A stretch of 19,860 nt of DNA from Rhodococcus sp. IITR03 (GCA_001017865.1 LATQ01000241.1:1-19860), one strand, 5' to 3'; shown: positions 7,651 to 18,449, numbered from the stretch's first letter. The notes: generated from the sequence alone by a model not told the origin. Translations and numbers: made by a program.

Positions 7651-9433
7651 CGTGGTGACCGCTGTTCGTAGGCGAGCAGGCGGGCGTGCTCGGCGAGGTG
7701 TTGCTGTTCGAGTGACGCGTCGGTGACGGTTTCCATGTCGAATGGTGCAGGCAGGAGAAGTTCGGTGTTGCGATCCAAGGCAGACCCTCTCCTCATCAAG
7801 GGATTCTCGGCCCAGTCGTTGGCCGCCAGCTCGCGGCTCTGCGACGCAAGATCGAGGTAGCTTCCGGAGGTGCCGGGCGTGATCGGAGACGCATGGTCCA
7901 GGACGGTGGTGAACAACGACAACGTTCCATCGCGGTTGTCCACAATCTCGACAGTCTGCTGTTGCTGCGGAAAATCGATGCACGATGCGGTGGTGATCTC
8001 CCAGAATCCATGATCGCCTGCTCGATGCGCCAGGATCTGGTTCTGATGAGTATGTCCGTTCAGCCACCCGATGACCATCGGATACTTCAACAGTAGATCG
8101 ACGAACTCCGCCGCCCCGTACAGCTTCATGCTCATCCCTGGACGTCGAGCGCGGTTCTCCAGGGTCAGACTGTTGTGGTGAGTGAGAATCAGAACGAGTT
8201 TCTTCTCCGCCTGTGCAAGATCCAGTTGTTTTCGGAGCCAGTCGAATTGCTCTTCGGGAACGGCGCCGTCGGCCCCGGCGACCGCGTTGCAGGTGTCGAG
8301 TCCGAATGCCCGAACATGTGGCGTCATATCCGTCGACCACCAGGTTTCACCCGAATCCAGATTGTGCTGGGTGAAACCGTGTCCGATCGGGCCGGGCACA
8401 GCGGCAGTATCGAAGTGTTCGGCCATGAACTCACGCTGCTCGAACAGATAGCGCCTCGGATCCGCTGTGACGCGCCGGAAGCCGGACCGATTTCCGGTTT
8501 GTACGCCGAGCGCGTCGACCATTCGCTGCAGAGGACTTCCCGTCGAGGCATATCCGGCGAGTGCGGACGTCGCGGTCGCCTGCAGTGTGTACGACTTCTC
8601 GGATCCGACTGCAAGCGAACGCAGTTGCGAAGACAAATCGAACGTTCCCAGGAGGAGCGTGTCGTGGTTGCCGTACACCGCGTACCACGGCACCGGCAGA
8701 CCGACCGATTCGACGGGCTCGGAGATCGCGTCGCGCAAGAGTTTGGGAGCCTCGGAAATCCGTATTTGCCGAACGGCCCTCCCGACGGATCATCCGGCCG
8801 ATACGCCCATTGCGCGTCCGGCCAGGCTTGAACGCCCTCGAATGCCTTCGGCGAACCACTGTTGGGCGTGACCGGAACTCCGTCGAGAACATCGATGTAC
8901 CATCGTAATTCGAGGTGCGAATGCATGTCGGCACTGTCTCCGGTGACGGTCGCAGCACCGAGTGGTGCACCCGTGACCGGACTGATGGCGTTGTCGGCGA
9001 ACGACTTGACCATCGCAGCTGTCACGTGGACGGTCAGAGGGTCCTGAGGGTGGAAGGCGGAACCCCACGTCGCATGGTCCTGGACGATCATCGGTTCGAT
9101 TCGCGCCGGTGACTGCGCATCGATGACATGCATATCCGACAAGTGACCGAGGTAGAGAATCGACCGCCGGGATTGCACCCGGGTCTCGGCCGGCGCTCTG
9201 CGCAGAATGTCCAAGCGCGGAAGATGCTCCTCCCCCGGGCCTGCCCTCAATGTCCGATAGGAATGTCTGTCGCCCGCAGCGCGGAGGATCGTTCCGGTCA
9301 GCGTTGAAGACACACTCCCGGTCGGAGTCCGAGCAGCTGCCACGCGACCGCCGAGCAGAGCAGGAGCGACTCCCCACAGCGCAGCCAACGCGACCGTCCG
9401 ACTCACGAACTGACGACGAGACAATCCGGACAT
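7647..9433 (-). CDS. Tat-exported metallophosphoesterase, frameshifted
   Basis: Calcineurin-like phosphoesterase, probably secreted or surface-held. The ATG at 9433 has GAGGAG four bases upstream. The N-terminus SRRQFVSRTVALAALWGVAP is a twin-arginine signal. All the metal-site motifs can be seen: HLSDMHV (Asp100, His102), TGDSAD (about 165-169), YGNHD (about 254-258), LTHHNS (about 418-423) and NGHTHQN (about 459-465). Together with the length of about 595 residues they fit the TIGR03767/PPA1498-type actinobacterial phosphoesterases. The frame breaks near the plus-strand GGG at 8745-8747; one more G restores it through LPKLLRDAISEP. It heads an operon with the lipoprotein and two small membrane genes. 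The substrate is unknown; a phosphodiester or phosphomonoester outside the membrane is likely. Confidence 0.85.
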
Positions 9434-9550
9434 TCGACTCCTCGCCCTCGGCCTGCGGCAAGAATATAGCCAGGTGTCGACGACAAAGGTAGATGTGGCG
9501 CCGTGTCGCGTCCGATTCCGGGACGGTCGCCGTCCGCGTACTACGTGAGC

Positions 9551-9586
9551 AACCGGACCGGCCCTCCGTTCGGAGCCGGTCCGGTT
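9551..9586. terminator. strong 12-bp hairpin between isocitrate dehydrogenase and phosphoesterase genes
   Basis: AACCGGACCGGC (9551-9562) pairs perfectly with GCCGGTCCGGTT (9575-9586). The 12-base loop itself contains TCCG-TT-CGGA, so the stem may extend. It lies about 100 bases past the isocitrate dehydrogenase stop on the minus strand and is the obvious candidate terminator for that gene, although no T-run follows on either strand. Confidence 0.65.
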
Positions 9587-9682
9587 CACTCTCTGTCCCA
9601 TGCATTCTCGAGCCTGCTCGATGACCCGCGGTCACACTGGTCGAGAAGCGGCGGCTCACCTACAAGGATGCAGATCTACCTG

Positions 9683-11939
<2,257 letters not shown>

Positions 11940-12487
11940 TCTTGTCTCGACTCCCTACGTCAGTTCGGTCCGCCTCACGAAATGCTCCGCGTGCGGGATT
12001 GCATCGGGTATCAGGCTACGTGCGAGAACTCGAGAACGATATTTACTCGCCGGTAACTCGAACTCCGCCGACAGGCGTCGACCGCCCGCCGGGCGCCGTA
12101 CCGTCGACCCCATGTCCGGTCGCGACCGAGAACGCCGCAGTCCGGCACGCCACCGATTAGATGATCCGTCGACCTGTCGTGATGCGGGTTCGCCCGGTGC
12201 GCAGCATCGCCGTCGAAAACAGGCCCCGCGATCAGCGGAAAGACTGCTGTCACAGTCGATTCCGTTGTCGAACTCGTCTTCGATCCCTTCGGCTGTCCGA
12301 TGGCGGGTCGAACGCCGACACCCAGCAGATGACCTCGGCGCGGACGACCGTTCCGTCGGGAATCGAGGTTCGTCGATCGTCGCTCGAGGGAGACGACCGC
12401 GGGCCCGAGGCGAAGTCGCACGTCCACGTCGCGATGGAAAATTTCACATTTTTCGATCACCGACGGGAGCTCGTGACCGCGGCGGCA
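11940..12487. other. 548-base region without a convincing gene
   Basis: It holds the isocitrate dehydrogenase upstream region (about 11940-12120), including an AT-richer patch, GATATTTACT near 12040, and repeated GAGAAC words at 12022-12037. From 12120 to 12487 several frames are open on both strands, but none has good codon texture, a ribosome site and a recognisable domain. The best minus-strand candidate, 12447-12250 (65 residues, beginning MKFSIATWTCDFASG), contains IPDGTVVRAEVICWVSAF and could be a fragment of a frameshifted gene. No product is proposed. Confidence 0.5.
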
Positions 12488-12936
12488 TCAATCGCAGGCG
12501 GGCGCCGGAACATCCTCGAACAGCGGCGACCCGATCGGCACGAGGTACACCACGTCGAGGATCACCGGTTCCGTACCGAGATTCCGGCCCACGTGCAGGT
12601 GGTCCCGACCCGAGGGTTCGTTGATGAAATCGCCGGTCTCGAACACGACAGGCTTGCAGTCCCCTTCCGGATGCGTCAACGTGCCGGCCCGCACGAGGCC
12701 GAGCACGGGGCCATCGTGATAGTGCCAACCGGTGCTACCGCCCGGTTCGATGGTGATCTCCCGGGCGACGGCGTGCACGCCGTCGGGTACGAACGGCAGC
12801 AGTCCCGGAGGCACCTCGATGTCCACCCAGGTGACCCCTGAGATTCCCTCACTCGGGGTGGCATGGGCCCACCCGGCACCGCCACCGTTACAGCACAGAC
12901 CATCGCCGCGAGTACACCCTGCACGGAGCGCTTCAT
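12488..12936 (-). CDS. secreted small cupin protein, frameshifted
   Basis: Predicted exported single-domain cupin of about 149 residues. The ATG at 12936 begins a signal peptide, KRSVQGVLAAMVCAVTVAVP. One G added at the plus-strand GGG 12865-12867 joins it to the mature part, HATPSEGISGVTWVDIEVPP. The cupin barrel shows motif 1 as GGSTGWHYHDGPVLGLVRAGTL, with the metal-type histidines and glycines. Motif 2 is GDFINEPSGRDHLHVGRNLG, and a conserved tail of LDVVYLVPIGSPLFEDVPAP follows. Such proteins are common in actinobacterial genomes with no proven activity; a metal-bound small-molecule binding or dioxygenase-like role is possible. GTG at 12942 is an alternative start. It has no close operon partner: the next gene on this side is the divergent PPOX-type gene. 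Confidence 0.75.
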
Positions 12937-13071
12937 GCGCACGGACGCTACCGCCTACACGACACTGCTGCAGGACAACTCGTGCACTCGATGCACCCGT
13001 CCTCCGGTGGCCGCTCGACCGCGGCCCCGCTGCTCCATCCGTGACGGCTCACCCGGAACCCGGCGCGCCGG

Positions 13072-13077
13072 TAGCGT
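13072..13077 (+). promoter_or_regulatory. -10 box (TAGCGT) for leaderless start of the split-barrel gene
   Basis: TAGCGT ends seven bases before the ATG at 13085, the spacing expected if transcription starts at the start codon. No ribosome site is visible in between. Confidence 0.5.
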
Positions 13078-13084
13078 CTCGTGA

Positions 13085-13885
13085 ATGACGAACTCGGATC
13101 ACGGAGACCCCGGCGACGCTCCCACCGTGCCGCCGCCATTGACGGAAGTCGTCAACGCGACACGACCGTCTGCCGCCGAGGAAGCGCGGACGGTCGCGGC
13201 GTCGACGAACACCGGCACTCTCGCGACCCTCACGAAGGAAGGGGATCCCTGGGCCTCCTTCGTGACGTACGGACTGGTCGGAGGCTCACCGGTGTTGTGC
13301 GTGTCGCACATGGCAGAGCACGGCCGCAATCTTGCGCGCGATCCACGCGCAAGCATCGCGGTCGTGGCACCCGACCCGCAGTCGGACCCGCTCGCCGGTA
13401 CCCGCATCACCCTCGCCGGGTACGTCGAGCGTCCCGAAGGTGAGGAGCTGGCCGCCGCGCGCGAAGCACACCTGGCCGCTGTCCCCGCGGCCCGCGTCTA
13501 CATCGATTTCAGCGACTTCACGCTCTGGGTTCTTCGGGTTCAGCGCGTGCGCTGGGTCGGTGGGTACGGACGGATGGATTCGGCCACCGCCGAGGACTAT
13601 GCCGAAGCCTTGCCGGATCCTGTGACCCCGTCGGCCGCTCCTGCGATCGCCCATCTCAACGACGATCACGCCGACGCATTGCTGACGATGGCCCGCAAGC
13701 TCGGCGGATTCCCGGATGCGACAGCGGCAACCTGTGTCGGAGCCGACCGATACGGCCTCGACCTCGATGTCACCACGCCGCGTGGGCGAGCCATGACGCG
13801 CGCCGGTTATCTGTCGCCGCTCGACTCCGCCGACGAATTACGCGCAGCAACAGTCGCTTTGGCTCGCGCAGCGCAATCACCGTGA
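13085..13885 (+). CDS. FMN-binding split-barrel (PPOX/HugZ-like) protein with DUF2470 domain
   Basis: Cytoplasmic protein of 266 residues, frame intact. The N-terminal pyridoxamine-5'-phosphate-oxidase-like split barrel (about 25-170) contains ARTVAASTNTGTLATL, DPWASFVTYGLV, SHMAEHGRNLARDPRASIAV and VLRVQRVRWVGGYGRM. The C-terminal DUF2470 (about 188-262) begins IAHLNDDHADALLTMAR, where the histidine and acidic residues are conserved. The same architecture occurs in HugZ-type haem-degrading proteins and in uncharacterised actinobacterial flavin or F420/FMN proteins. Haem or flavin handling is therefore possible but not shown. It is probably leaderless, and its last bases overlap the convergent kinase gene by nine. 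Confidence 0.87.
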   Translation: MTNSDHGDPGDAPTVPPPLTEVVNATRPSAAEEARTVAASTNTGTLATLTKEGDPWASFVTYGLVGGSPVLCVSHMAEHGRNLARDPRASIAVVAPDPQSDPLAGTRITLAGYVERPEGEELAAAREAHLAAVPAARVYIDFSDFTLWVLRVQRVRWVGGYGRMDSATAEDYAEALPDPVTPSAAPAIAHLNDDHADALLTMARKLGGFPDATAATCVGADRYGLDLDVTTPRGRAMTRAGYLSPLDSADELRAATVALARAAQSP

Positions 13886-14797
13886 GCACGGTCGATCCTG
13901 TGGATCGAGCATCGCTGCTGCCGTGGCCAGGTCGGATTCCTTCTCGGTGATCAGGGCGAACAATGCGTACCCGACCGGGGCCGCGTTCCAGAGATGCTCG
14001 ACCTGTGCCGCCAGACCGTCGTGAACACGTCCGCCTGCATCGACATAGGCAGCGAGGGTGACCCGGAGCATCTCCTCCCCCGCCGCCCCGTACTGGATCA
14101 CGAAATCGCGCGCGGGGTCGTCCACGCGTGCCGTCGTCCAGTCCAGGACACCGGTGACGGCACCGTCCTCGTCGAGCAGGACATGTGCGGGATAGATCTC
14201 GCCATGTGTCATGACCGTGTGGTCGGGCCAGCAGCTGTCGTCGTCGAGCCACTCCGCCCACGCGCCGGCGAGGGCGGGCGCGACGGTGAAGGCGTCGTGC
14301 ACCCGTGTGATGTCGTCCCGCCAGGCCCGGCGTGTCCGGTCGGGTGAGCGTACTTCCACACCGACCGCATCTGCTCGTTCCGCGTCGATCGAGTGCAGGC
14401 GTGCCAGAAGACGTCCCAGCCGCCGGGCATAGCGAGGGTCGGCGGGGTCCATGTGCCAGACGGGTTCACCGGCATCGTTCAGGGTCAGTCCCGGCGCGCC
14501 CGGAAGAGCACGGTAGGCGATGAGGTCGGGCTCGTGGATCTCCCAGCGTGGCACCGCGATGCCGTCCTCGGCGAGGACGGGTCCGACCAGATCGAGGATG
14601 CGCAGTTCGTCGGCCGTCTTCGCCGACACGTCGGACCTGCGTGGGATGCGCAGGACCCACCGTCGGCCGGTGTCGTCGGACGCGAGAACGACGCGGTAGT
14701 CGAGTCCCGCCTCGTTCACCGTGACGTCGTCGGCCGACAGGTGCAGGCCGTGCCTGGCGGCGAGCGAAAGGGCATCGGTGACGTCGAACGGACTCAT
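13877..14797 (-). CDS. macrolide 2'-phosphotransferase-like (APH-fold) kinase
   Basis: Protein-kinase-fold small-molecule phosphotransferase of 306 residues, frame intact. It is closest in appearance to Mph enzymes, which inactivate macrolides by 2'-phosphorylation. The N-lobe has DYRVVLASDDTGRRWVLRIPRR, with the ATP-anchoring region around residues 33-54. The catalytic loop is MTHGEIYPAHVLLDEDG (196-212) and the metal loop is VTGVLDWTTARVDDPARDF (214-232). The usual HGD of the catalytic loop reads HGE here, and His rather than Asn stands at the second position, as in Mph proteins. ATG at 14797 is preferred, with GTG at 14806 as alternative. It is convergent with the split-barrel gene. The true substrate may not be a macrolide; chromosomal homologues are common in soil actinobacteria. 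Confidence 0.78.
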   Translation of the reverse strand: MSPFDVTDALSLAARHGLHLSADDVTVNEAGLDYRVVLASDDTGRRWVLRIPRRSDVSAKTADELRILDLVGPVLAEDGIAVPRWEIHEPDLIAYRALPGAPGLTLNDAGEPVWHMDPADPRYARRLGRLLARLHSIDAERADAVGVEVRSPDRTRRAWRDDITRVHDAFTVAPALAGAWAEWLDDDSCWPDHTVMTHGEIYPAHVLLDEDGAVTGVLDWTTARVDDPARDFVIQYGAAGEEMLRVTLAAYVDAGGRVHDGLAAQVEHLWNAAPVGYALFALITEKESDLATAAAMLDPQDRPCSR

Positions 14798-14949
14798 GCG
14801 ATTCACGCTCTCATCGCCGCGTGGTTCCGGTCCATCGATTTCCTCGGGCGGTCGTGGAGGCTCCTCTGCTGTTACAGGTGGCGAACAGGTCGGCCCCACG
14901 CGCGTGTCCTGCCCCGGAATCGCCGGACACTCGTGGCAATGTCCACAGA

Positions 14950-15614
14950 ATGCATCCGTACGACCAGGGGTTCGAGCCTCCGCAAGCATGCTCGGAGTGG
15001 TGCCGAGCGCGTTCGTTCGACCTGCAGGTGCTCGACGAAGGCGTCACCGTCGATCTGAAGTGGTGGAACAGCCACCTCGAGCGCGCCGGGCACGAGATCC
15101 GCCTCCGGGGACGGAATCTCGACGGACGGATCATCGATGACGGCGACGCGATCGTCCAACGCAACGACCTCCGCTCGGACAGTGAACTGATCGAGCCGAC
15201 CACGCGGGCCTGGGCCTGTTGTTCCTGTGCGCGGCGTGGCGCAGCGCGCATGCGCGACGACGTGGCGCTCGACGTTTTCCGGATGTCCGGGACGCACACG
15301 CCCCGAAGGGCCGGGACCGGTTCACCAAGATCAAGGGAGTCCTCGACTACTGCGCGAAGACCAAGTCCCTGCCCGACACCGCGCGGCAGACCTGGTCCGG
15401 ATGGCCGGATACCCCCGGGGTCGGCGTACCACTGCTGGCGACCTATCTGTGGGCGGTCGAGGTGCGGACCGAGGCGGGCCCGGCGCAACTTCTCGATCAG
15501 CATGCGGTGTCGACGCTCGTCCACGAAGGATGGCTCGAGGATCCGTCGGTCGCGGACTTCACGCTGCGGCGCTATCTCCGGTACGTCGAACTCCTCAACA
15601 TGTGGCGTCGTTGA
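14950..15614 (+). CDS. hypothetical protein, about 221 residues, frameshifted
   Basis: No family was recognised. The first frame runs from the ATG at 14950 through FEPPQACSEWCRARSFDLQV, VTVDLKWWNSHLERAGHEI and GRIIDDGDAIVQRNDLRSD. One G added at GGG 15206-15208 leads into GLGLLFLCAAWRSAHARRRG, then RDRFTKIKGVLDYCAKTKSL, GVGVPLLATYLWAVEV and a C-terminal RRYLRYVELLNMWRR before the TGA at 15612. The repaired protein is soluble, rich in Trp and Arg, with no signal peptide. CAATGT seven bases before the ATG could be a weak leaderless -10. It is divergent from the kinase gene across 152 bases. Codon texture supports a real gene. Confidence 0.65.
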
Positions 15615-15738
15615 TCGCCACGCGTCCGGAGATGGTCGAGATGTGGCTCGTCGACCGCTGGCACGCCCGTATCTGCGAAGCCCGGGACGGATCTCACGCA
15701 ACTCCGCGATTGTTCTGACCCTCCTCCGATCCACCGCG

Positions 15739-15909
15739 TTACTCCCCTCGAGTGGGGGACGATCGCGGGGTCGTCGAGAGGCGCACCCGGTCGATCACGA
15801 CGGAGACGGCGATCACGGTCACCGCGACCAGCAGAGCCCCCACCGACAGTCCTTCTCCTGCAACCATGATGTCTTCGTGGTCCTGGTCGTGCCGCCGGGA
15901 AGGCGTCAT
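15739..15909 (-). CDS. possible small single-helix membrane protein
   Basis: Weakly supported. The frame contains one strong hydrophobic helix, GLSVGALLVAVTVIAVSVVI, after an acidic/histidine-rich N-terminus beginning MTPSRRHDQDHEDIM, and ends in a basic tail with TAA at 15741-15739. ATG at 15909 gives 56 residues; ATG at 15867 or a longer start at 16005 are alternatives, and none has a clear ribosome site. No homologue was recognised. It is divergent from the gas-vesicle-type gene. The rest of 15615-16022 shows no other gene. Confidence 0.35.
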   Translation of the reverse strand: MTPSRRHDQDHEDIMVAGEGLSVGALLVAVTVIAVSVVIDRVRLSTTPRSSPTRGE

Positions 15910-16022
15910 GATGGAGAAGTGACGCCCGCGTCGCCCGGAGAGCTCGTCCTCCTCGCCCGGATCCACTCGTGTGATCCGGAATCGCTGTGCGCCGATTCCG
16001 TTCACGCACGAGGAGCAGCACC

Positions 16023-16439
16023 ATGACTTCGATCGAACCCGCCGGCGGCGGGGGTGGCGGGACGATGGCCCGCCCGAATTCGTCCGGGTTGGCCGACGTC
16101 ATCGACACCATCCTGGACAAGGGGCTCGTCATCGACGCGTTCGTGCGGGTCTCCCTCGTCGGCATCGAACTCGTGACCATCGACGCCCGCATCGTGGTCG
16201 CGAGCGTCGACACCTATCTGCGGTTCGCCCAGGCCGTGGACAGACTCGAGATCTCGCAGACCCAGCCGAAAGGTGTGCCCGAGATCGTCGGCGACGTCGG
16301 CGGGAAGGCCGTGGAGAGCGCCGCCGAGCACAAGACCCGCGGTGCCCTCGACTCCGCGGCCGAGAAGGTCCTCGGGTTCTTCGACGACGTGGCGGAGAAG
16401 CGACAGGAAGCTCCGCGACGCAAGAAGAAGCAGCGGTGA
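16023..16439 (+). CDS. gas vesicle structural protein GvpA/GvpJ homologue
   Basis: Protein of 138 residues with the full GvpA core at about residues 20-77. [20 protein letters not shown] is followed by [20 protein letters not shown] and [13 protein letters not shown], matching the helix-strand-strand-helix rib-forming domain almost residue for residue. The N-terminus has a glycine run, and the C-terminal extension (78-138) is charged and ends in a basic RRKKKQR tail, unlike the short tail of classical GvpA. The ATG is preceded by GAGGAG at good spacing. None of the chaperone or minor genes (gvpF, G, K, L, N, O) is present around it, so it may be an orphan that forms something other than a flotation vesicle. 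The frame is intact. Confidence 0.9.
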   Translation: MTSIEPAGGGGGGTMARPNSSGLADVIDTILDKGLVIDAFVRVSLVGIELVTIDARIVVASVDTYLRFAQAVDRLEISQTQPKGVPEIVGDVGGKAVESAAEHKTRGALDSAAEKVLGFFDDVAEKRQEAPRRKKKQR

Positions 16440-16563
16440 CTCCCCGAACCGGAATACCGTCGCAGTAGCAGGGCGCTGCCCTTTCCTGTCGGCGAACGTC
16501 CGGCGGAGCAGGTGGACGTGGCGATACGGTCGGAATCGCCGCACGTCGACGGAGGGGGTTGTT

Positions 16564-17187
16564 GTGGCGGTTTTCGAACAGGATCGCGCGCTGATGATCC
16601 GGCTGTGGCGCATGTGGGGTTCTCGCGCCGCCGAACTGTCCGACGAGCAGTGGACGACCGAGACCCGGCTACCGGGCTGGACGGTCCGGGACGTCTACGT
16701 GCACATCACACCGGACGTGATGATCGAGATGCTCACCGCGCCACCGGCGGACGGTGAGGCGAAGGTGACCAGCGCCGCGGAGATGCTCCGGATCCTCAAC
16801 GCCGATCCGGTCGAAGCCGAACCGAGGCACGAGCGGATGGCCGAGACGGTGCGCCGACTGGCAGCCGATGTCGAGCGCGCCGCCGTCGCGACCCGCTTCG
16901 AATCCGAGTTCCCCGCCGCCTTCGACCGGATCCCCGGATTGAGCCGTGCCTCCGTGATCGCGCACCCGTTCCTGGAGTCGGTCGCGCTCGGCGCCTTCCT
17001 CGACATGGCGATCCTGGAGACCACGATCCACTGGCTCGACGTGATCGACGCGGTCGGCGGACCACGACCCGAGACGATGGCGCTCGAACGGACACGGAAC
17101 ATCCTCGCCGCGGTGCCCGATCCGCTCACCTTCGTCGAGGCCGCGTCGGGTCGCTCCGACGCGGCGATCCTTCCGGTCATGCACTGA
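16564..17187 (+). CDS. mycothiol-dependent maleylpyruvate isomerase-like (MDMPI_N/DinB-fold) protein
   Basis: Soluble protein of 207 residues. The N-terminal domain carries the family's hallmark RLPGWTVRDVYVHI (about 40-53), including the metal-type histidine, after an ALMIRLWRMWGSRAAELSDE helix. The rest is helical, with a second histidine helix at LDMAILETTIHWLDVIDAVG (about 145-164). Members are four-helix-bundle proteins of the DinB superfamily, often metal- and mycothiol-dependent, and most have unknown substrates. The GTG at 16564 follows GGAGGGGG by five to six bases, so this start is well supported over upstream in-frame codons. The frame is intact. The assigned enzyme name is the family's, not a proven function. 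Confidence 0.8.
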   Translation: MAVFEQDRALMIRLWRMWGSRAAELSDEQWTTETRLPGWTVRDVYVHITPDVMIEMLTAPPADGEAKVTSAAEMLRILNADPVEAEPRHERMAETVRRLAADVERAAVATRFESEFPAAFDRIPGLSRASVIAHPFLESVALGAFLDMAILETTIHWLDVIDAVGGPRPETMALERTRNILAAVPDPLTFVEAASGRSDAAILPVMH

Positions 17188-17207
17188 AGGACCACGCGTC
17201 GTCGCTC

Positions 17208-17213
17208 TATGCT
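17208..17213 (+). promoter_or_regulatory. -10 box (TATGCT) for leaderless start of the zinc-ribbon gene
   Basis: TATGCT fits TANNNT and ends six bases before the ATG at 17220. There is no ribosome site between them, so the transcript probably begins at the start codon. Confidence 0.55.
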
Positions 17214-17219
17214 CGGACG

Positions 17220-17423
17220 ATGTTCCTTCTCTTCGGCTTCGGCACCAAGCGACAGAACCTCGGTCCGGGGCAGGACCGGACGTGTCCGCGCTGCCACAAC
17301 ACCACGCAGTGGCTCCGCGTCCGGGAGTCCAAGCAGTTCACATTGTTCTTCGTGCCGGTCGCGCGGTGGGGCCGCCGACAGTCGGAGCAGTGCGGGATCT
17401 GCGGTACCGCCGTGGAGACCTGA
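17220..17423 (+). CDS. small zinc-ribbon protein
   Basis: Protein of 67 residues. Two CxxC knuckles, CPRC (22-25) and CGIC (58-61), are separated by a hydrophobic strand region, FTLFFVPVARWG (40-51). This is the zinc-ribbon layout seen in small actinobacterial proteins of the zinc_ribbon_15 kind. The N-terminus MFLLFGFGTKRQ is hydrophobic but too short to be a clear membrane anchor. It is short yet well supported by cysteine spacing and a TATGCT box at leaderless spacing. The partner or nucleic acid it binds is unknown. It stops seven bases before the end of the convergent enoyl-CoA hydratase gene. Confidence 0.85.
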   Translation: MFLLFGFGTKRQNLGPGQDRTCPRCHNTTQWLRVRESKQFTLFFVPVARWGRRQSEQCGICGTAVET

Positions 17424-17429
17424 GCCCGG

Positions 17430-18234
17430 TCAGTCCGGATCGGCGAAGGCGGGAGCACGCTCGGTCATTCCCGCCGTGACCGCCTCGATCTGATTGGGCG
17501 ACCCCATCAACTCGACCTGCAGCGTGCTCTCGAGCATCAGCGCGGACTCCGCATCCGAGCCCGTCCACGTCTCCTCGTACAGGCGCTTGGCCGCCTGCAC
17601 GGCGTGCGGCGACTTGCCGGCGATCTCGTGGGCCAGCTCCTGCGCTGCGGCGAGCGGATCGTCCGAGACGTGGGTGACAAGGCCCAGTGCGGCGGCCTCG
17701 GCGCCGGTGAGGATGCGCCCGGTGAAGGTGAGTTCTTTCGCCACGTCGAGGCCGACGAGTCGCGGCAGGCTCTGTGTGATCCCCATGTCGGGGACGAGGC
17801 CCCACTTGACCTCCATGATCGACAGCCGCGCGTCGGGCGTCGCGAAGCGGATGTCGGTGCCGAGGGCGATCTGCAGGCCGCCGCCGAAGCAGTTGCCCGT
17901 GATCGCGGCGATCACCGGGCCGGGACGCGGGACCAGCCGTAGGCCACGCGCTGGGCGTGGTTGGCGATGTGCCGTCGCTCGGCGAGCAGATCGTCGACGG
18001 GCCACTGCCGTCGCGGTTGCCGAGACCGGTGATGTCGAGTCCGGAGCAGAAGCTCTTACCGGCGCCGTGGAGCACGACGGCGCGGACCGTGCGGTCGGTC
18101 GCGAGCTGCTCGGTGGCGTCGACGATCGCATCGAACATCGCCGGGTCGAGCGCGTTGTGCTTCTCGGCGCGGTCCAAGGTCACGGTTGCGACACCGAACT
18201 CGTCGATCTCGATCCGCACTCTCTGCTCGCTCAT
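17430..18234 (-). CDS. enoyl-CoA hydratase/isomerase (crotonase) family protein, frameshifted
   Basis: Cytosolic CoA-thioester enzyme, probably hydrating or isomerising enoyl-CoA in fatty-acid or related catabolism. The ATG at 18234 has GAGGAGG eight bases upstream. The N-terminus shows VATVTLDRAEKHNALDPAMF and the oxyanion segment VLHGAGKSFCSGLDITGLG. Two breaks follow, at plus-strand GGG 17999-18001 and CC 17920-17921, and one G/C added to each gives VDDLLAERRHIANHAQRVAY then WSRVPGPVIAAITGNCFGGG. The acid-residue segment reads SIMEVKWGLVPDMGITQSLP, retaining the first catalytic-type Glu but with Asp where many hydratases have a glycine. The repaired length of 268 residues is normal for the family. 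The exact substrate is not readable. Confidence 0.92.
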
Positions 18235-18436
18235 CCGCCGAACCTCCTCGGAAACCGGTGGGGATCGGGACGTCCGGAAAATCCTGCCCACGATCGCGAA
18301 GCCGACTGTACAGCAAGGATTTCGCCGCCGACGGCGAACATGCGAGCGGCCTCGCCAACGTCCTCGGCGGCCGTTCGGAGACACGCCGTCATCCGAGTCC
18401 CGCCCGCCTCCGGCGTGCAGACCGTGACCGAACCGT

Positions 18437-18442
18437 TATAGT
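18437..18442 (+). promoter_or_regulatory. -10 box (TATAGT) for leaderless start of the Hsp70-like gene
   Basis: TATAGT is a near-consensus -10 hexamer ending seven bases before the ATG at 18450. No ribosome site lies between. It is the strongest of the leaderless-type boxes in this window; no clear -35 accompanies it. Confidence 0.6.
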
Positions 18443-18449
18443 CGGCGTC

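Noticed and set aside
6928..8340. 470-residue minus-strand reading frame
   Set aside because: It strings together pieces of the phosphoesterase (off-frame), the lipoprotein signal and the membrane protein; the true genes lie in separate frames joined by GTGA overlaps.
12011..12460. 149-residue minus-strand frame between icd and the cupin
   Set aside because: No recognisable domain, poor codon texture and no ribosome site.
15735..15765. CCCC-TCGAG-GGGG imperfect inverted repeat near the end of the small minus-strand frame
   Set aside because: The stem is only about five base pairs with a mismatch, too weak to call a terminator.
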